Shown here: piece by piece, positions 6,311-14,709 of the stretch | Layout of the letters: each line of letters begins with the position of its first letter | Numbering within the stretch: the stretch's first letter is position 1 | Origin: Gallionella sp. | GTDB taxonomy: Bacteria > Pseudomonadota > Gammaproteobacteria > Burkholderiales > Gallionellaceae | Length of the DNA: 24,303 nt | Direction of reading: 5' to 3' | Assembly (NCBI GenBank): GCA_030690245.1 | Contig: JAUYGW010000181.1 | Location: forward strand, 1-24,303 | The notes under the pieces: generated by a model | Databases searched by the model: none | The model's input: the letters and a program-made list of their open reading frames with translations, nothing else | What the model was told of the DNA's origin: nothing | Translations under genes and position numbers: made by a program

Positions 6311-7648
6311 TCACTTCGGTGCGACATCGAGCACCACCGCGTGCGGGTCGTGCATCGCGATGCGCGCGACGAACCAGATCGCCAGCGCGTTCGCAGCCAT
6401 CGCCACATAGCCCACCGTCTCGTAATCGACGATCCGTCCGCTGGCGTCCTGGGTGATGATGAAGCCTGACAGCGTGGTCGCCAGCCCCATCGCGAACGCC
6501 TGAGTGGTGGCGTTGAGCGACATGAAAGTGCCGCGCAAATTTGGTTGCGCCGCCGAGGTGATGATCGCCATCGCCGGGATCATGCGCCCCGATACCAGCA
6601 CGAAGAAGGTGGTGGTGCAGATCAGCCACAGCCACAACGGCACGGCGCCGATATGCGTGACCACCAGCAGCGGCAGCAGCGCGGCAACGGCGACTATGCG
6701 ATAGACCTCGATCTTGCCGTGCAGGTCGGCCCAATGGCCGATCAGCCGCGCGGTGACGAGGGTGGCCGCGCCGCCGAACAGGTAGATGTATGGAATGTCC
6801 TGCTGCGCGATGCCGACGTTGCTCACCGCGTAGAGGGTGATGTAGGGGATCACCGTGAAGCCGGAAAAGATGATCAGCGCGGAGAACAGCAGCGCGCGCA
6901 GATGGTTGGGGTCGCGCAGTACGGTAAACATTGCGGCGAACGGGTGCGCCTGCTTCTCGGCACTGATGTGGTGGCGCATCTCCGGCAATACGCGCAGGCC
7001 GACGAGGATGAACAGCACGACCAGCACGGCGATAAAGACGAACGGCGCACGCCACTGGAAATGATTGGCCAGCCACAGCGACAGCGGCACGCCCGCGACC
7101 GTGGAGACCGAGAAGGCCGCAGACACCATGCTGCTGGCGCGGGCGCGGCGCGCGAACGGGATCACGTCGCCGATCATGGTCTGCACCAATGCGCCCATCA
7201 CGCCGCCGAACGCGCCGGCCAGGCCGCGCGCGATCAGCAGGGTGGCATAGCCGGGCGCCAGGCCGCACGCCAGCGTCGCCAGGCCGAACAACGCGAACAT
7301 CCACAGCAACAGGCGTTTGCGCTCAAAGCGATCGACAAAGGTCGCGGCGAACAGGCCGGACAATGCGGCGCTGAAACTGTAGGACGCGACCAACAGGCCG
7401 AACTCGTGCGTGGTGATGCCGAACTCGGCGATCAGAATGGGGCCGAGCGGCATCATGATCATGAAGTCGAGCACATGGCTGAACTGGATGCCCGCGAGGG
7501 TCAGCAGCAGATATTTTTCGCGTTGCGGGGCGAGGGGCGGATGCACGTGAGATTGGGGCGGTGAAGTTGAACCAAGATTATCCGTTAGATCGTTCGCAAA
7601 TTGTAGGAGCACGCCATGCGTGCGATTGCTCTTTTCATTCGCGGGCAT
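6311..7648 (-). CDS. MFS transporter (DHA1-type drug/metabolite efflux)
   Basis: A major facilitator protein with about 12 membrane helices, probably a proton antiporter that exports drugs or small metabolites; the substrate cannot be inferred. Conserved sequence starts near residue 42 (REKYLLLTLAGIQFSHVLDF). The helix 2-3 motif A appears as FVDRFERKRLLL, and the antiporter motif C region as AFSVSTVAGVPLSLWL. The first 16 or so residues are encoded by a palindromic repeat (7602-7662) that also supplies AGGAG six bases before the ATG. A GTG at 7546 lies closer to the conserved region but has no ribosome site. The gene is divergent from dnaE and separated by 139 bases. No partner gene for efflux is adjacent. 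Confidence 0.88.
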   Translation of the reverse strand: MPANEKSNRTHGVLLQFANDLTDNLGSTSPPQSHVHPPLAPQREKYLLLTLAGIQFSHVLDFMIMMPLGPILIAEFGITTHEFGLLVASYSFSAALSGLFAATFVDRFERKRLLLWMFALFGLATLACGLAPGYATLLIARGLAGAFGGVMGALVQTMIGDVIPFARRARASSMVSAAFSVSTVAGVPLSLWLANHFQWRAPFVFIAVLVVLFILVGLRVLPEMRHHISAEKQAHPFAAMFTVLRDPNHLRALLFSALIIFSGFTVIPYITLYAVSNVGIAQQDIPYIYLFGGAATLVTARLIGHWADLHGKIEVYRIVAVAALLPLLVVTHIGAVPLWLWLICTTTFFVLVSGRMIPAMAIITSAAQPNLRGTFMSLNATTQAFAMGLATTLSGFIITQDASGRIVDYETVGYVAMAANALAIWFVARIAMHDPHAVVLDVAPK

Positions 7649-7662
7649 GGCCCGCTCCTACA
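7602..7662. repeat. Palindromic (REP-like) element at the 5' end of the MFS gene
   Basis: The arms at 7602-7625 and 7639-7662 are inverted copies identical at 20 of 24 positions, each beginning TGTAGGAGC when read outside-in, with a 13-base centre. Related TGTAGGAGC-GGGC-ATG-CCCGCGA repeats are known as dispersed REP-type sequences in Proteobacteria (remembered). Each arm contains AGGAG, six bases, then ATG. The right arm read on the minus strand starts the MFS reading frame. Confidence 0.8.
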
Positions 7663-7732
7663 CAAACGCCTAACCTCTAAGGATTTTCTGGGTTGAGGAT
7701 CGGATTCTAACGTTTTGAATCGCCGGTAAGAA

Positions 7733-7760
7733 ATTTTAGCGCTGCCGAGGGTGCTAAAAT
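7733..7760 (+). promoter_or_regulatory. Inverted repeat and possible extended -10 promoter of dnaE
   Basis: ATTTTAGC (7733-7740) and GCTAAAAT (7753-7760) are perfect 8-bp inverted arms with 12 bases between. The right arm contains TGCTAAAAT, which fits an extended -10 (TGnTAnAAT); no good -35 lies 17 bases upstream. Transcription would start near 7767, about 20 bases before the dnaE ATG. The symmetry would suit a dimeric regulator sitting on the promoter, but no regulator is identified. Confidence 0.4.
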
Positions 7761-7787
7761 CGCCCCTCAAGTTTTCATCATTACATC

Positions 7788-10700
7788 ATGCCGCAACCTT
7801 CCTTCATCCATCTCCGGCTGCACAGCGAACACTCCATTTCGGATGGGATGGTGCGCGTGGGCGATGCGGTCGCCGCAGCCCAGAACAATAGGATGCCGGC
7901 GCTGGCATTGACCGACCTGAACAACGTGTTCGGGATGGTGAAGTTCTACAAAGCGGCGCGCAGTGCGGGAGTGAAGCCCATCGTCGGTTGCGATGTGTTC
8001 ATCAGCAACGATGCCGACCGCGACCGGCCGCATCGCCTGTTGCTGCTGTGCCAGTCGCGCGAGGGGTATCTGCTGCTGTGCCGCCTGCTGTCGCGCGCCT
8101 ATCTGGAGAACCAGCATCGCGGCCGCGCCGAGCTGCGCCGCGAATGGTTCCACGACGGCACGACCGGGCTGATCGCGCTGTCCGGCGCGCATCTCGGCGA
8201 TGTCGGCGGCGCGCTGCTGTCCGGCAACGCGAAACAGGCCGAGCAGTTCGCGCAGGAATGGGCCGGGCTGTTCAACAACCGCTATTACCTCGAAGTGCAG
8301 CGCGCCGGATTTGCCGATGAAGAGCCTCACCTCCAGGCTGCGGCGCAACTGGCCGCCAAGCTCGGCTTGCCGGTGGTCGCCACCCATCCGGTGCAGTTCC
8401 TCGCTGCCGATGACTTCAAGGCGCACGAGGTGCGCGTGTGCATCGCCGAAGGTTATGTGCTCAACGACAAACGCCGCGCCAAACAATTCACCGCGCAGCA
8501 GTATTTCAAGACGCAGGCCGAGATGGCGGAGCTGTTCGCCGACCTGCCGGAAGCGTTGCAGAACAGCGTGGAGATCGCGCGCCGCTGCAATCTTGCCTTA
8601 GTGCTGGGCAAGCCGCGCCTGCCGGATTTCCCCACGCCGAACGGCGAGAGTCTGGATGATTTTCTGCGCAGCGAATCCGAGCGCGGCTTGCGGCAGCGCC
8701 TGGCGCTGCTCTATCCCGATGAGGCCGAGCGCGCCGCGAAGCTGCCGGAATATCAGGCACGCCTTGCCTTTGAGGCCGACACCATCATCAAGATGGGCTT
8801 CCCCGGCTACTTCCTGATCGTGGCGGATTTCATCCGCTGGGCCAAGGCCTATCGCTCCGAGGAATTCCCCAACGGCGTACCGGTCGGACCGGGGCGCGGT
8901 TCCGGTGCGGGTTCGCTGGTGGCGTACTGTCTGCTCATCACCGACCTCGATCCGCTGCGCTACGAGCTGCTGTTCGAGCGATTCCTGAACCCCGAGCGCG
9001 TGTCGATGCCCGACTTCGACGTGGACTTCTGCCAGGACGGGCGCGAACTCGTCATCAATTATGTGAAGGACAAATACGGCGCACAGTGCGTGTCGCAGAT
9101 CGCCACCTTCGGCACGATGGCTTCCAAGGCGGTGATCCGCGACGTCGGGCGCGTGATGGATTTCCCGTATGGCCTGTGCGACAGCCTGTCCAAGGCGATC
9201 CCGGTCGAAGGCGTGAAACCGGTGTCGCTGAAGAAGGCGCGCGAGATGGAGCCGGAGATCAACGCGATCGCCGAGCGCGAGGAGGGCGTGCCGGAGTTGC
9301 TGGAATTGGCCGGGCGCCTCGAAGATCTGACGCGCAACGTCGGCATGCACGCCGGCGGCGTATTGATCGCGCCCGGACAGCTCACCGATTTCTGTCCGCT
9401 GTATTGCGCCGACAGCAGCACCAGTGTGGTCAGCCAGTTTGACAAGGATGACGTCGAGGCCATCGGTCTGGTGAAGTTCGACTTTCTGGGCTTGCGCACG
9501 CTGACCATTCTGGATTGGGCGATGCGCCATGTGAAGAGGCTCCAGGAGCAAGAAGCGGGATCGAGGAGCGAGGATCGAGGAGCGAGTGAGAAGCAAGAGC
9601 ATGGAGCGCAGGGCGCGGGTTTAACTCAATCCGCAATCCGCAATCCCCAATCCTTTTCTTTAGAAACGATGCCGCTGGATGATCCCGCTACTTACGACTT
9701 GCTGAAGGCGTGCAACACCACCGCCGTGTTCCAGCTGGAATCGCGCGGCATGAAGGATCTGATCAAGCGATTGCAGCCCAGCACGTTTGAAGACATCGTC
9801 GCGCTGGTTGCGCTGTTCCGTCCGGGCCCGCTGGAATCGGGCATGGTGGAAGACTTCATCAACCGCAAGCACGGCAAGGCCACCGCAGACTATTTCCACC
9901 CCGAGCTGGAGGCTTCGCTGAAGCCGACTTACGGCGTGATCGTGTATCAGGAGCAGGTGATGCAGATCTCGCAGATCATCGGCGGTTACACGCTGGGCGG
10001 CGCGGACATGCTGCGCCGCGCGATGGGCAAGAAAGATCCGGCGGAGATGGCCAAGCAGCGCGACATCTTCGTCAGCGGCGCGGTGGCGCGCGAGATCAAC
10101 AAGGACTTGGCGACGCGGCTGTTCGATCTGATGGAGATGTTCGCCGGTTACGGCTTCAACAAATCGCACTCGGCGGCCTACGCGCTGGTGGCTTATCAGA
10201 CCGCCTATCTGAAGGCGCATCATCCGGCCGCGTTCATGGCCGCGACCCTGTCGGGCGACTTGGACAACACCGAAAAGGTGCGTACCTTCTATGCCGATAC
10301 GCTGCAGCAGAACGCGCCGCAGGCGAGTGTCGAAGGTCGGATCGGCATTCGCGTGCTGCTGCCGGACGTGAACAGTTCCGGCTATGCGTTTTCTCCGGTG
10401 GACGAGCAGACCATCGCCTACGGGCTGGGCGCGATCAAGGGTACCGGCGAGGCGGCGATCGCCAGCATCGTCAAGGCGCGCGAGAGCGGGCCATTCAAGG
10501 ATTTGTTCGACTTCTGCCGGCGAGTGGACAAGCGCATCGTCAACCGGCGCACCGTCGAGACGCTGATCCGCGCCGGCGCGTTCGACGGCATCAACGATCA
10601 CCGCGCCGCGCTGATGGCCAGCGTGGATGCGGCGCTGGCGAGCGCCGACCAGCATGCGCGCGCGGCGAACCAGAACAGCCTGTTCGGCAACGACGAATCC

Positions 10701-11429
10701 GATGCGGTGCTGATCGTGCAGACCGCCGATGTGCCGCGCTGGCGCTTGCGCGAACAGCTGGCGCATGAAAAAGCCAGCCTGGGCATCTATCTGGGCGGGC
10801 ACCCGTATCAGGAATACGCCGATGAATTGGCGCATTTCATCAAGGTGAAACTGGCCGACCTGACCCCGCAATTCGTCGGCAAATCGAATGGCGGCGGAGG
10901 AGGCTACGGCGGCGGACAGGGCAAGTCGCGCGGCGTGCCGGTGGTGCTGGCGGGTATCGTGGCCGGGCTGCGCATCCAGCAGACCCGGCGCGGGCGCATG
11001 GCGATCGTCACGCTGGACGACGGCGGTGCGCAGGTCGAGCTGACCGTGTTCAACGAAATCTACGAGGCCAGCCGCCCGTGGATACGCGAGGATGAATTAC
11101 TGGTGGTGCGCGGCAAGGCTAGCCTGGACGAGTATTCCGGCAACGTGCGCGTGAGCGGCGAAGAGTTGTTCGACTTTGCCTCGGCGCGCTCCAGCTTCGC
11201 GCAGCAACTGGCGTTGCGCTGCAACGGCAAGGTCAGCGTCGCGCAGCTCAAAAAATTGTTCACCCCGTATCGCGACGGCAAATGCCCGGTGCAGATTCAC
11301 TACAGCAACGATGACGCAAGCTGCCAACTGCGCCTCGGCGAGGCATGGCAGGTGACGCTGCACGATGACTTGCTGCATGGTTTGCGCGAGCTGCTGCAAG
11401 CGGAAAACGTGAAGGTCATTTATGCGTGA
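7788..11429 (+). CDS. dnaE: DNA polymerase III alpha subunit
   Basis: The replicative polymerase catalytic subunit, 1213 residues against about 1160 for E. coli DnaE. An N-terminal PHP domain (FIHLRLHSEHSISDGMVRVG) is followed by the polymerase core. PDFDVDF carries catalytic D411 and D413, and VKFDFLGLRTL carries the third aspartate, D565. Further landmarks are GPGRGSGAGSLVAYCL, TTAVFQLESRGMKDLIKRLQ, VALFRPGPLESGM, YQEQVMQI, AGYGFNKSHSAAYALV, an HhH region (LGAIKGTGEAAI) and a C-terminal OB domain preceded by the Gly-rich GGGGYGGGQG. Between WAMRHV and MPLDD there are 45 residues where E. coli has about 15; the excess comes from a repeat block at 9558-9653. The frame is unbroken and all motifs are intact, so the enzyme is presumably functional. 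Confidence 0.97.
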   Translation: MPQPSFIHLRLHSEHSISDGMVRVGDAVAAAQNNRMPALALTDLNNVFGMVKFYKAARSAGVKPIVGCDVFISNDADRDRPHRLLLLCQSREGYLLLCRLLSRAYLENQHRGRAELRREWFHDGTTGLIALSGAHLGDVGGALLSGNAKQAEQFAQEWAGLFNNRYYLEVQRAGFADEEPHLQAAAQLAAKLGLPVVATHPVQFLAADDFKAHEVRVCIAEGYVLNDKRRAKQFTAQQYFKTQAEMAELFADLPEALQNSVEIARRCNLALVLGKPRLPDFPTPNGESLDDFLRSESERGLRQRLALLYPDEAERAAKLPEYQARLAFEADTIIKMGFPGYFLIVADFIRWAKAYRSEEFPNGVPVGPGRGSGAGSLVAYCLLITDLDPLRYELLFERFLNPERVSMPDFDVDFCQDGRELVINYVKDKYGAQCVSQIATFGTMASKAVIRDVGRVMDFPYGLCDSLSKAIPVEGVKPVSLKKAREMEPEINAIAEREEGVPELLELAGRLEDLTRNVGMHAGGVLIAPGQLTDFCPLYCADSSTSVVSQFDKDDVEAIGLVKFDFLGLRTLTILDWAMRHVKRLQEQEAGSRSEDRGASEKQEHGAQGAGLTQSAIRNPQSFSLETMPLDDPATYDLLKACNTTAVFQLESRGMKDLIKRLQPSTFEDIVALVALFRPGPLESGMVEDFINRKHGKATADYFHPELEASLKPTYGVIVYQEQVMQISQIIGGYTLGGADMLRRAMGKKDPAEMAKQRDIFVSGAVAREINKDLATRLFDLMEMFAGYGFNKSHSAAYALVAYQTAYLKAHHPAAFMAATLSGDLDNTEKVRTFYADTLQQNAPQASVEGRIGIRVLLPDVNSSGYAFSPVDEQTIAYGLGAIKGTGEAAIASIVKARESGPFKDLFDFCRRVDKRIVNRRTVETLIRAGAFDGINDHRAALMASVDAALASADQHARAANQNSLFGNDESDAVLIVQTADVPRWRLREQLAHEKASLGIYLGGHPYQEYADELAHFIKVKLADLTPQFVGKSNGGGGGYGGGQGKSRGVPVVLAGIVAGLRIQQTRRGRMAIVTLDDGGAQVELTVFNEIYEASRPWIREDELLVVRGKASLDEYSGNVRVSGEELFDFASARSSFAQQLALRCNGKVSVAQLKKLFTPYRDGKCPVQIHYSNDDASCQLRLGEAWQVTLHDDLLHGLRELLQAENVKVIYA
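9558..9653. repeat. Tandem/low-complexity repeat block inside dnaE
   Basis: Two perfect adjacent copies of GGATCGAGGAGCGA lie at 9558-9571 and 9572-9585. Four copies of a 7-base CAATCC(G/C) unit run from 9627 to 9653. The block encodes about 30 extra residues (GSRSEDRGASEKQEHGAQGA, then QSAIRNPQ) between conserved DnaE motifs. IRNPQ-type translations and the complementary ASRSSILAPRS-type reading are familiar products of dispersed repeats in bacterial genomes (remembered, not searched). The exact borders cannot be fixed without related genomes. Confidence 0.75.
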
Positions 11430-11466
11430 AGCATTCGATCATAACCAACCTTCAAAAGGAGAGAGC

Positions 11467-11679
11467 ATGCGCATCATCATTATTTCGGCATGGTTGCTTG
11501 CCGCCACAGCTTCGACGGCATGGGCAGAGGCCGCACCTGCCGAGCCGGCAAAAACCGAAACGCCGGCAGCTTCCGCAACACCGGATAATTCTGCCGGGAC
11601 TGCCAAGGCAGCGGCTCAGGAAAAAGCCGCGAAGCCGAGGGAATCGGGATTGGATCAGCCGCTCTGCACCGGGGAATAA
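11467..11679 (+). CDS. Small exported Ala/Lys-rich protein of unknown function
   Basis: The 70-residue product starts at an ATG with AAAGGAGAG 4-10 bases upstream; the frame is open further up into the dnaE end but that region is not needed. MRIIIISAWLLAATASTAWA is a clear signal peptide cleaved after AWA. The mature 50 residues are low complexity, rich in Ala, Pro, Lys and Glu, and end ESGLDQPLCTGE. No domain is recognised. It begins 37 bases after the dnaE stop and is followed after 15 bases by another small gene, so the three may be co-transcribed. Function unknown; the disordered periplasmic composition is all that can be said. Confidence 0.7.
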   Translation: MRIIIISAWLLAATASTAWAEAAPAEPAKTETPAASATPDNSAGTAKAAAQEKAAKPRESGLDQPLCTGE

Positions 11680-11694
11680 GGGGCAGGGTGCAGG

Positions 11695-11970
11695 ATGCTT
11701 GTCCGGATACTGATCTCAAACAGCCATCCGGAGTACCGGCTGGTGCTGCCGGTCGAGGCGGGGACGGGCGTCATCAGCGCGGCCATGAGAGCGGCGATCG
11801 AACAGTTGGGCGAGTGGGAAGAAAGATCGCGGGACGATCTGGACGGCGGTCGGTCGGAACACCGCGAGGCGATGGAGGATATTGCCGTTTACGGCGCTTA
11901 CCTGTGGATGGTGTCCGCCGCCTACACCGGGAGAGTCGAGGTAGTGCAGTCCGCGCAAAATGCTGCCTAA
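11695..11970 (+). CDS. Hypothetical protein, 91 residues
   Basis: A cytosolic-looking 91-residue protein (MLVRILISNSHPEYRLVLPV ... AAMRAAIEQLGEWEERSRDD ... MEDIAVYGAYLWMVSAAYTG). An N-terminal beta region is followed by two likely helices, with Glu-rich and charged central residues. The ATG has GGGCAGGG about 7 bases upstream and lies 15 bases after the preceding stop. I do not recognise the family. The codon use resembles its neighbours, which argues that it is a real native gene. Confidence 0.6.
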   Translation: MLVRILISNSHPEYRLVLPVEAGTGVISAAMRAAIEQLGEWEERSRDDLDGGRSEHREAMEDIAVYGAYLWMVSAAYTGRVEVVQSAQNAA

Positions 11971-11989
11971 GGACACCTCTGAAAATTCA

Positions 11990-12030
11990 GATTCCGCCAT
12001 CCCCGCGCAGGCGGGAACGACAAATAAATC
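11990..12030. repeat. Short CCCGC/GCGGG palindromic repeat after the dnaE-linked genes
   Basis: CCCGC (12002-12006) and GCGGG (12011-12015) form a short hairpin with loop GCAG inside the phrase ATTCCGCCATCCCCGCG. This matches the widespread 'attcccgc...gcgggaat' dispersed repeat (remembered). It lies between two converging transcripts, so it could act as a weak two-way terminator, but no T-run follows. Confidence 0.45.
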
Positions 12031-12039
12031 CGTGTTTTA

Positions 12040-13392
12040 TTAGCTTTTTTCCGGTGGCCTGCACAGCAATGCAGCGAGCTGTTTTTTTGGTTTGTCCGGG
12101 CAGAAGGCGGGCTGTTCCTCAACTTTGGAGGCGCTCGGGGAAGGCACGTAAGGCTTCATGAACCAGTCGTCCGCCGCCGGTTTTCTTGCATGGGCGTGGG
12201 CATGGGACGGCGCGGCAGCCTTCGCAGGCCGGTGGCTTGGCGCCGCACGCGGGGCAACTGAAACTGCCGCCCGTTCGCGCGGAAATTCGCGCTTGAGCAA
12301 CTTCTCGATTTCCACGAGCCGCCGCTCTTCTTCACCATCCACCAGCGAGATGGCTTCGCCGCTGGCGCCGGCGCGGCCGGTGCGGCCGATGCGGTGAACG
12401 TAGTCCTCGGCGTTGGTCGGCAGTTCGTAATTGACCACCAGCGGCAGCTGGTCGATATCCAGTCCGCGCGCGGCAACGTCGGTCGCCACCAGCGCGGTGA
12501 TCTTGTTTGCCTTGAACGCATCCAGCGCATTGATCCGCTCCTGCTGGGTCTTGTCGCCGTGGATCGCATCGGAGGGGATGCCTACGCGCTCCAGCTTGCG
12601 CGCCAGCTGCGCCGCAGTCAGTTTGGTGCGGGTAAAGACCAGCACCTGGCTGCCCAACCCGCGCGAGCGGATCAAATCGGCCAGCACGTCGAACTTATTA
12701 TCGTGATCCACCATCAGCACCGATTGCGTGACGGTTTCCGCCGCCGTGTTGCGGCGCTCCGCTTCGACCGTGACGGGGTTGGCGAGAAAATCCTGCGCAA
12801 GTTTTTTGATGTCGTCGGAGAACGTGGCCGAGAACAGCAGGGTCTGGCGCTGTTTGGGCAGCAGTGTGAGGATGCGTTTGAGATCGGGCATGAAGCCCAT
12901 GTCCAGCATGCGGTCTGCTTCGTCCAGAATCAGTATCTGCACCTGATTGAGCATCAGGTTGCGGCTTTCGACGTGATCCAGCAGGCGGCCGGGTGTCGCC
13001 ACCAGGATTTCCACGCCCTTTGCCAGCGCGGGCTTCTGCGTTTTGATGTCGATGCCGCCGAATACTACGGTGGAGCGCAGCGGCACATACTTGGAGTAGG
13101 TCTCTACACTTTTCTCAACCTGGATCGCCAGCTCGCGCGTCGGCGCCAGGATCAATGCGCGGATCGGGTGGCGTGCCGGTGAGGTGCTGGTGCTGGCATG
13201 CGGCAGCAGGCGCTGCAACAGCGGCAAGGTAAACGCCGCCGTCTTGCCGGTTCCGGTCTGCGCCATCGCCATCAGGTCGCGGCCCGCCAGAACGTGCGGA
13301 ATGGCCTGTGCCTGAATGGGTGTCGGCTCGGTGTAGCCTTCTTCCTCAATGGCCCTCAGGATCTGAGCGTCGAGGTTGAGGGATGAAAACAT
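12040..13392 (-). CDS. rhlE: DEAD-box ATP-dependent RNA helicase, RhlE type
   Basis: A cytosolic RNA helicase for ribosome assembly or RNA turnover, about 450 residues. All family motifs are present in order: the Q motif ([14 protein letters not shown]), motif [35 protein letters not shown], the [13 protein letters not shown] segment and [10 protein letters not shown]. The C-terminal tail is a basic His/Ala-rich extension ([20 protein letters not shown]), as in RhlE proteins. I start it at the ATG at 13392 (MFSSLNLD), the position usual for the family. Upstream in-frame ATGs at 13419 and beyond are unlikely, because a consensus -10 (13430-13435) puts the transcript start near 13423. No good ribosome site is visible. 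Confidence 0.94.
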   Translation of the reverse strand: MFSSLNLDAQILRAIEEEGYTEPTPIQAQAIPHVLAGRDLMAMAQTGTGKTAAFTLPLLQRLLPHASTSTSPARHPIRALILAPTRELAIQVEKSVETYSKYVPLRSTVVFGGIDIKTQKPALAKGVEILVATPGRLLDHVESRNLMLNQVQILILDEADRMLDMGFMPDLKRILTLLPKQRQTLLFSATFSDDIKKLAQDFLANPVTVEAERRNTAAETVTQSVLMVDHDNKFDVLADLIRSRGLGSQVLVFTRTKLTAAQLARKLERVGIPSDAIHGDKTQQERINALDAFKANKITALVATDVAARGLDIDQLPLVVNYELPTNAEDYVHRIGRTGRAGASGEAISLVDGEEERRLVEIEKLLKREFPRERAAVSVAPRAAPSHRPAKAAAPSHAHAHARKPAADDWFMKPYVPSPSASKVEEQPAFCPDKPKKQLAALLCRPPEKS

Positions 13393-13429
13393 GGCTTTGT
13401 CTGGTGCTGGATCTATCATAAAGAGGGGC

Positions 13430-13435
13430 ATTATA
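13430..13435 (-). promoter_or_regulatory. Consensus -10 box of rhlE
   Basis: A perfect TATAAT on the minus strand lies 37 bases before the chosen rhlE ATG, giving an RNA start near 13423 and a leader of about 30 bases. No recognisable -35 is found 16-18 bases upstream, so activity may depend on an activator or on the preceding GG. Confidence 0.5.
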
Positions 13436-13452
13436 CCGAATTGCTGCGGCAC

Positions 13453-14026
13453 CTTGCCGGTTTTCCGATAACGGCCGGGATGCAGGTATCTGGAATCCAG
13501 TGGGGCAGGCTCTACGATGGCTGATCAAGCAGCGTTGAAGCAAGCGGGATGGGCTACTTAAAGAAGATACCGAAGAATAAGGGCGCGGCTTTCAGCAGGA
13601 TCAGGGGGACTATAAAATCCGCTAGAGCTGATTTGAATCAACGAACTGCTTTGCGGAGGGATGTTTGCAATAACGCGTATCTCCCAAAGAAGATACCCAC
13701 GGGCACCCGATCGTTTTCATCAGGCACTCTATCAAGCCGGTGTCGCCAGCGCTGCGCGTACGGCAGTTAAAGTCTTCGTTCTCCAGATGATTATTGGGCT
13801 GTTCCGCCAGCGTGTTTTTAGAGGTCATGTTGCCATCTGCTAGCTGTAAGTGAATTGCACGATACCAATAATATTTTTGAATTCATACACGTTTAAATAC
13901 CTGGATATTTCGACGTAGGTGAATGGGGAAGCTGGCTGACCGTGTTTGTCCTACAGGGAGGCTCGGTGAAATCGAATAACCGGCAGGTGATTAGCCCTGA
14001 TTTGATTTTTAATTCCGGGATGGGTG
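13453..14026. other. Gene-poor stretch between rhlE and gspB
   Basis: No gene is recognised in these 570 bases. A 68-codon ORF on the minus strand (13622-13828) includes GLIECLMKTIGCPWVSSLGD but has no ribosome site and no known motif. The sequence is AT-richer than the flanks. The 12-mer AAAGAAGATACC appears near 13560 and again near 13688. The phrase CTGGAATCCAG near 13490 resembles the end of a dispersed repeat. It may be decayed coding DNA. Confidence 0.5.
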
Positions 14027-14707
14027 CTACCGGACGCCGCGCAGAAAACGGTATCCCTTGTAGCTGAAGATCATGCCATCCGGCGTGATCTGTTCCAGCC
14101 TGAGATCCGGCGTCAAGAACCCGCCTTCCCGCAGCATTCGGGAATTGATGCTGACGAGGCGCTCGGCGGGGTTGCCCGAATAGGCATGGAGCTGAATCGT
14201 CAAGGCCGGAATCTCCTGCTGAATCGTGCGAGGCAGTTCGGCCATGGGTATCGCTCTCTGTTCCTGTGCAGGGCTGGCGGGTTTTTCCGGCATGGGTGCG
14301 GCAGCGGCAACTGCGCCGGGCGTCCCGGTGCTGGCGGGTGCGGAAATGCCCGGTTTCATGGCGTCGACCCTGGGAGCAGGCTGCGCGACTGGCGGCGCCG
14401 GCAATTCCTGCGCTGTCATTCTGGCCATTTCGGGTGGCTCGGGCAGAGGTGCCGGTGCGGCTTGATGCGGGATGGGTGATCTCGCGGCACCGGGTTCGGC
14501 CGCCGGAGCCGGTTGCTCCGCCTGCCAGGGGCGCAGCCAACCGATCGTGATGCCGGCGCCGAGCAGCACCGCCGCAAGCAGGCCGTAATAGACAAGCAAG
14601 GGTTGTTTGGGCGCAGCAACCGTCACCTGCGCCGTCGGCAAGGTCGGCGTTGCGCCGCGCTGGCGCTGCTGGTCGGATTTTTTGAGCGCTTCCAGAATAT
14701 ACGACAT
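14027..14707 (-). CDS. gspB: General secretion pathway protein GspB
   Basis: An inner-membrane partner of the GspA ATPase that helps place the type II secretion secretin. The 226-residue product has the diagnostic N-terminus MSYILEALKKSDQQRQRG. One membrane helix follows (about residues 37-58, LLVYYGLLAAVLLGAGITIG), then a long Pro/Ala-rich periplasmic linker. The conserved C-terminal GspB domain begins at IPALTIQLHAYSGNPAERLV and ends with GYRFLRGVR. The ATG lies two bases after the gspA stop, so the genes are translationally coupled. The other gsp genes are not in the window. Confidence 0.92.
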   Translation of the reverse strand: MSYILEALKKSDQQRQRGATPTLPTAQVTVAAPKQPLLVYYGLLAAVLLGAGITIGWLRPWQAEQPAPAAEPGAARSPIPHQAAPAPLPEPPEMARMTAQELPAPPVAQPAPRVDAMKPGISAPASTGTPGAVAAAAPMPEKPASPAQEQRAIPMAELPRTIQQEIPALTIQLHAYSGNPAERLVSINSRMLREGGFLTPDLRLEQITPDGMIFSYKGYRFLRGVR

Positions 14708-14709
14708 AA

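Noticed and set aside
6177..7304. 375-codon minus-strand ORF within the MFS gene region
   Set aside because: It is an alternate frame of the MFS gene, Arg/Ala/His-rich and motif-free, as expected of a shadow in GC-rich DNA.
9558..9653. Possible intein in DnaE
   Set aside because: The insertion is only about 30 residues and lacks the Cys/Ser start, the TxxH block and the HN end of inteins.
9627..9653. Possible CRISPR-like array
   Set aside because: The units are 7 bases long and directly tandem, with no spacers.
9660..10871. 403-codon antisense ORF within dnaE
   Set aside because: It is the complement of conserved polymerase motifs with no family signature; long antisense frames are common at this GC content.
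13622..13828. 68-codon minus-strand ORF in the rhlE-gspB gap
   Set aside because: It has no ribosome site, no family resemblance and no context; kept only as a note in the gap description.
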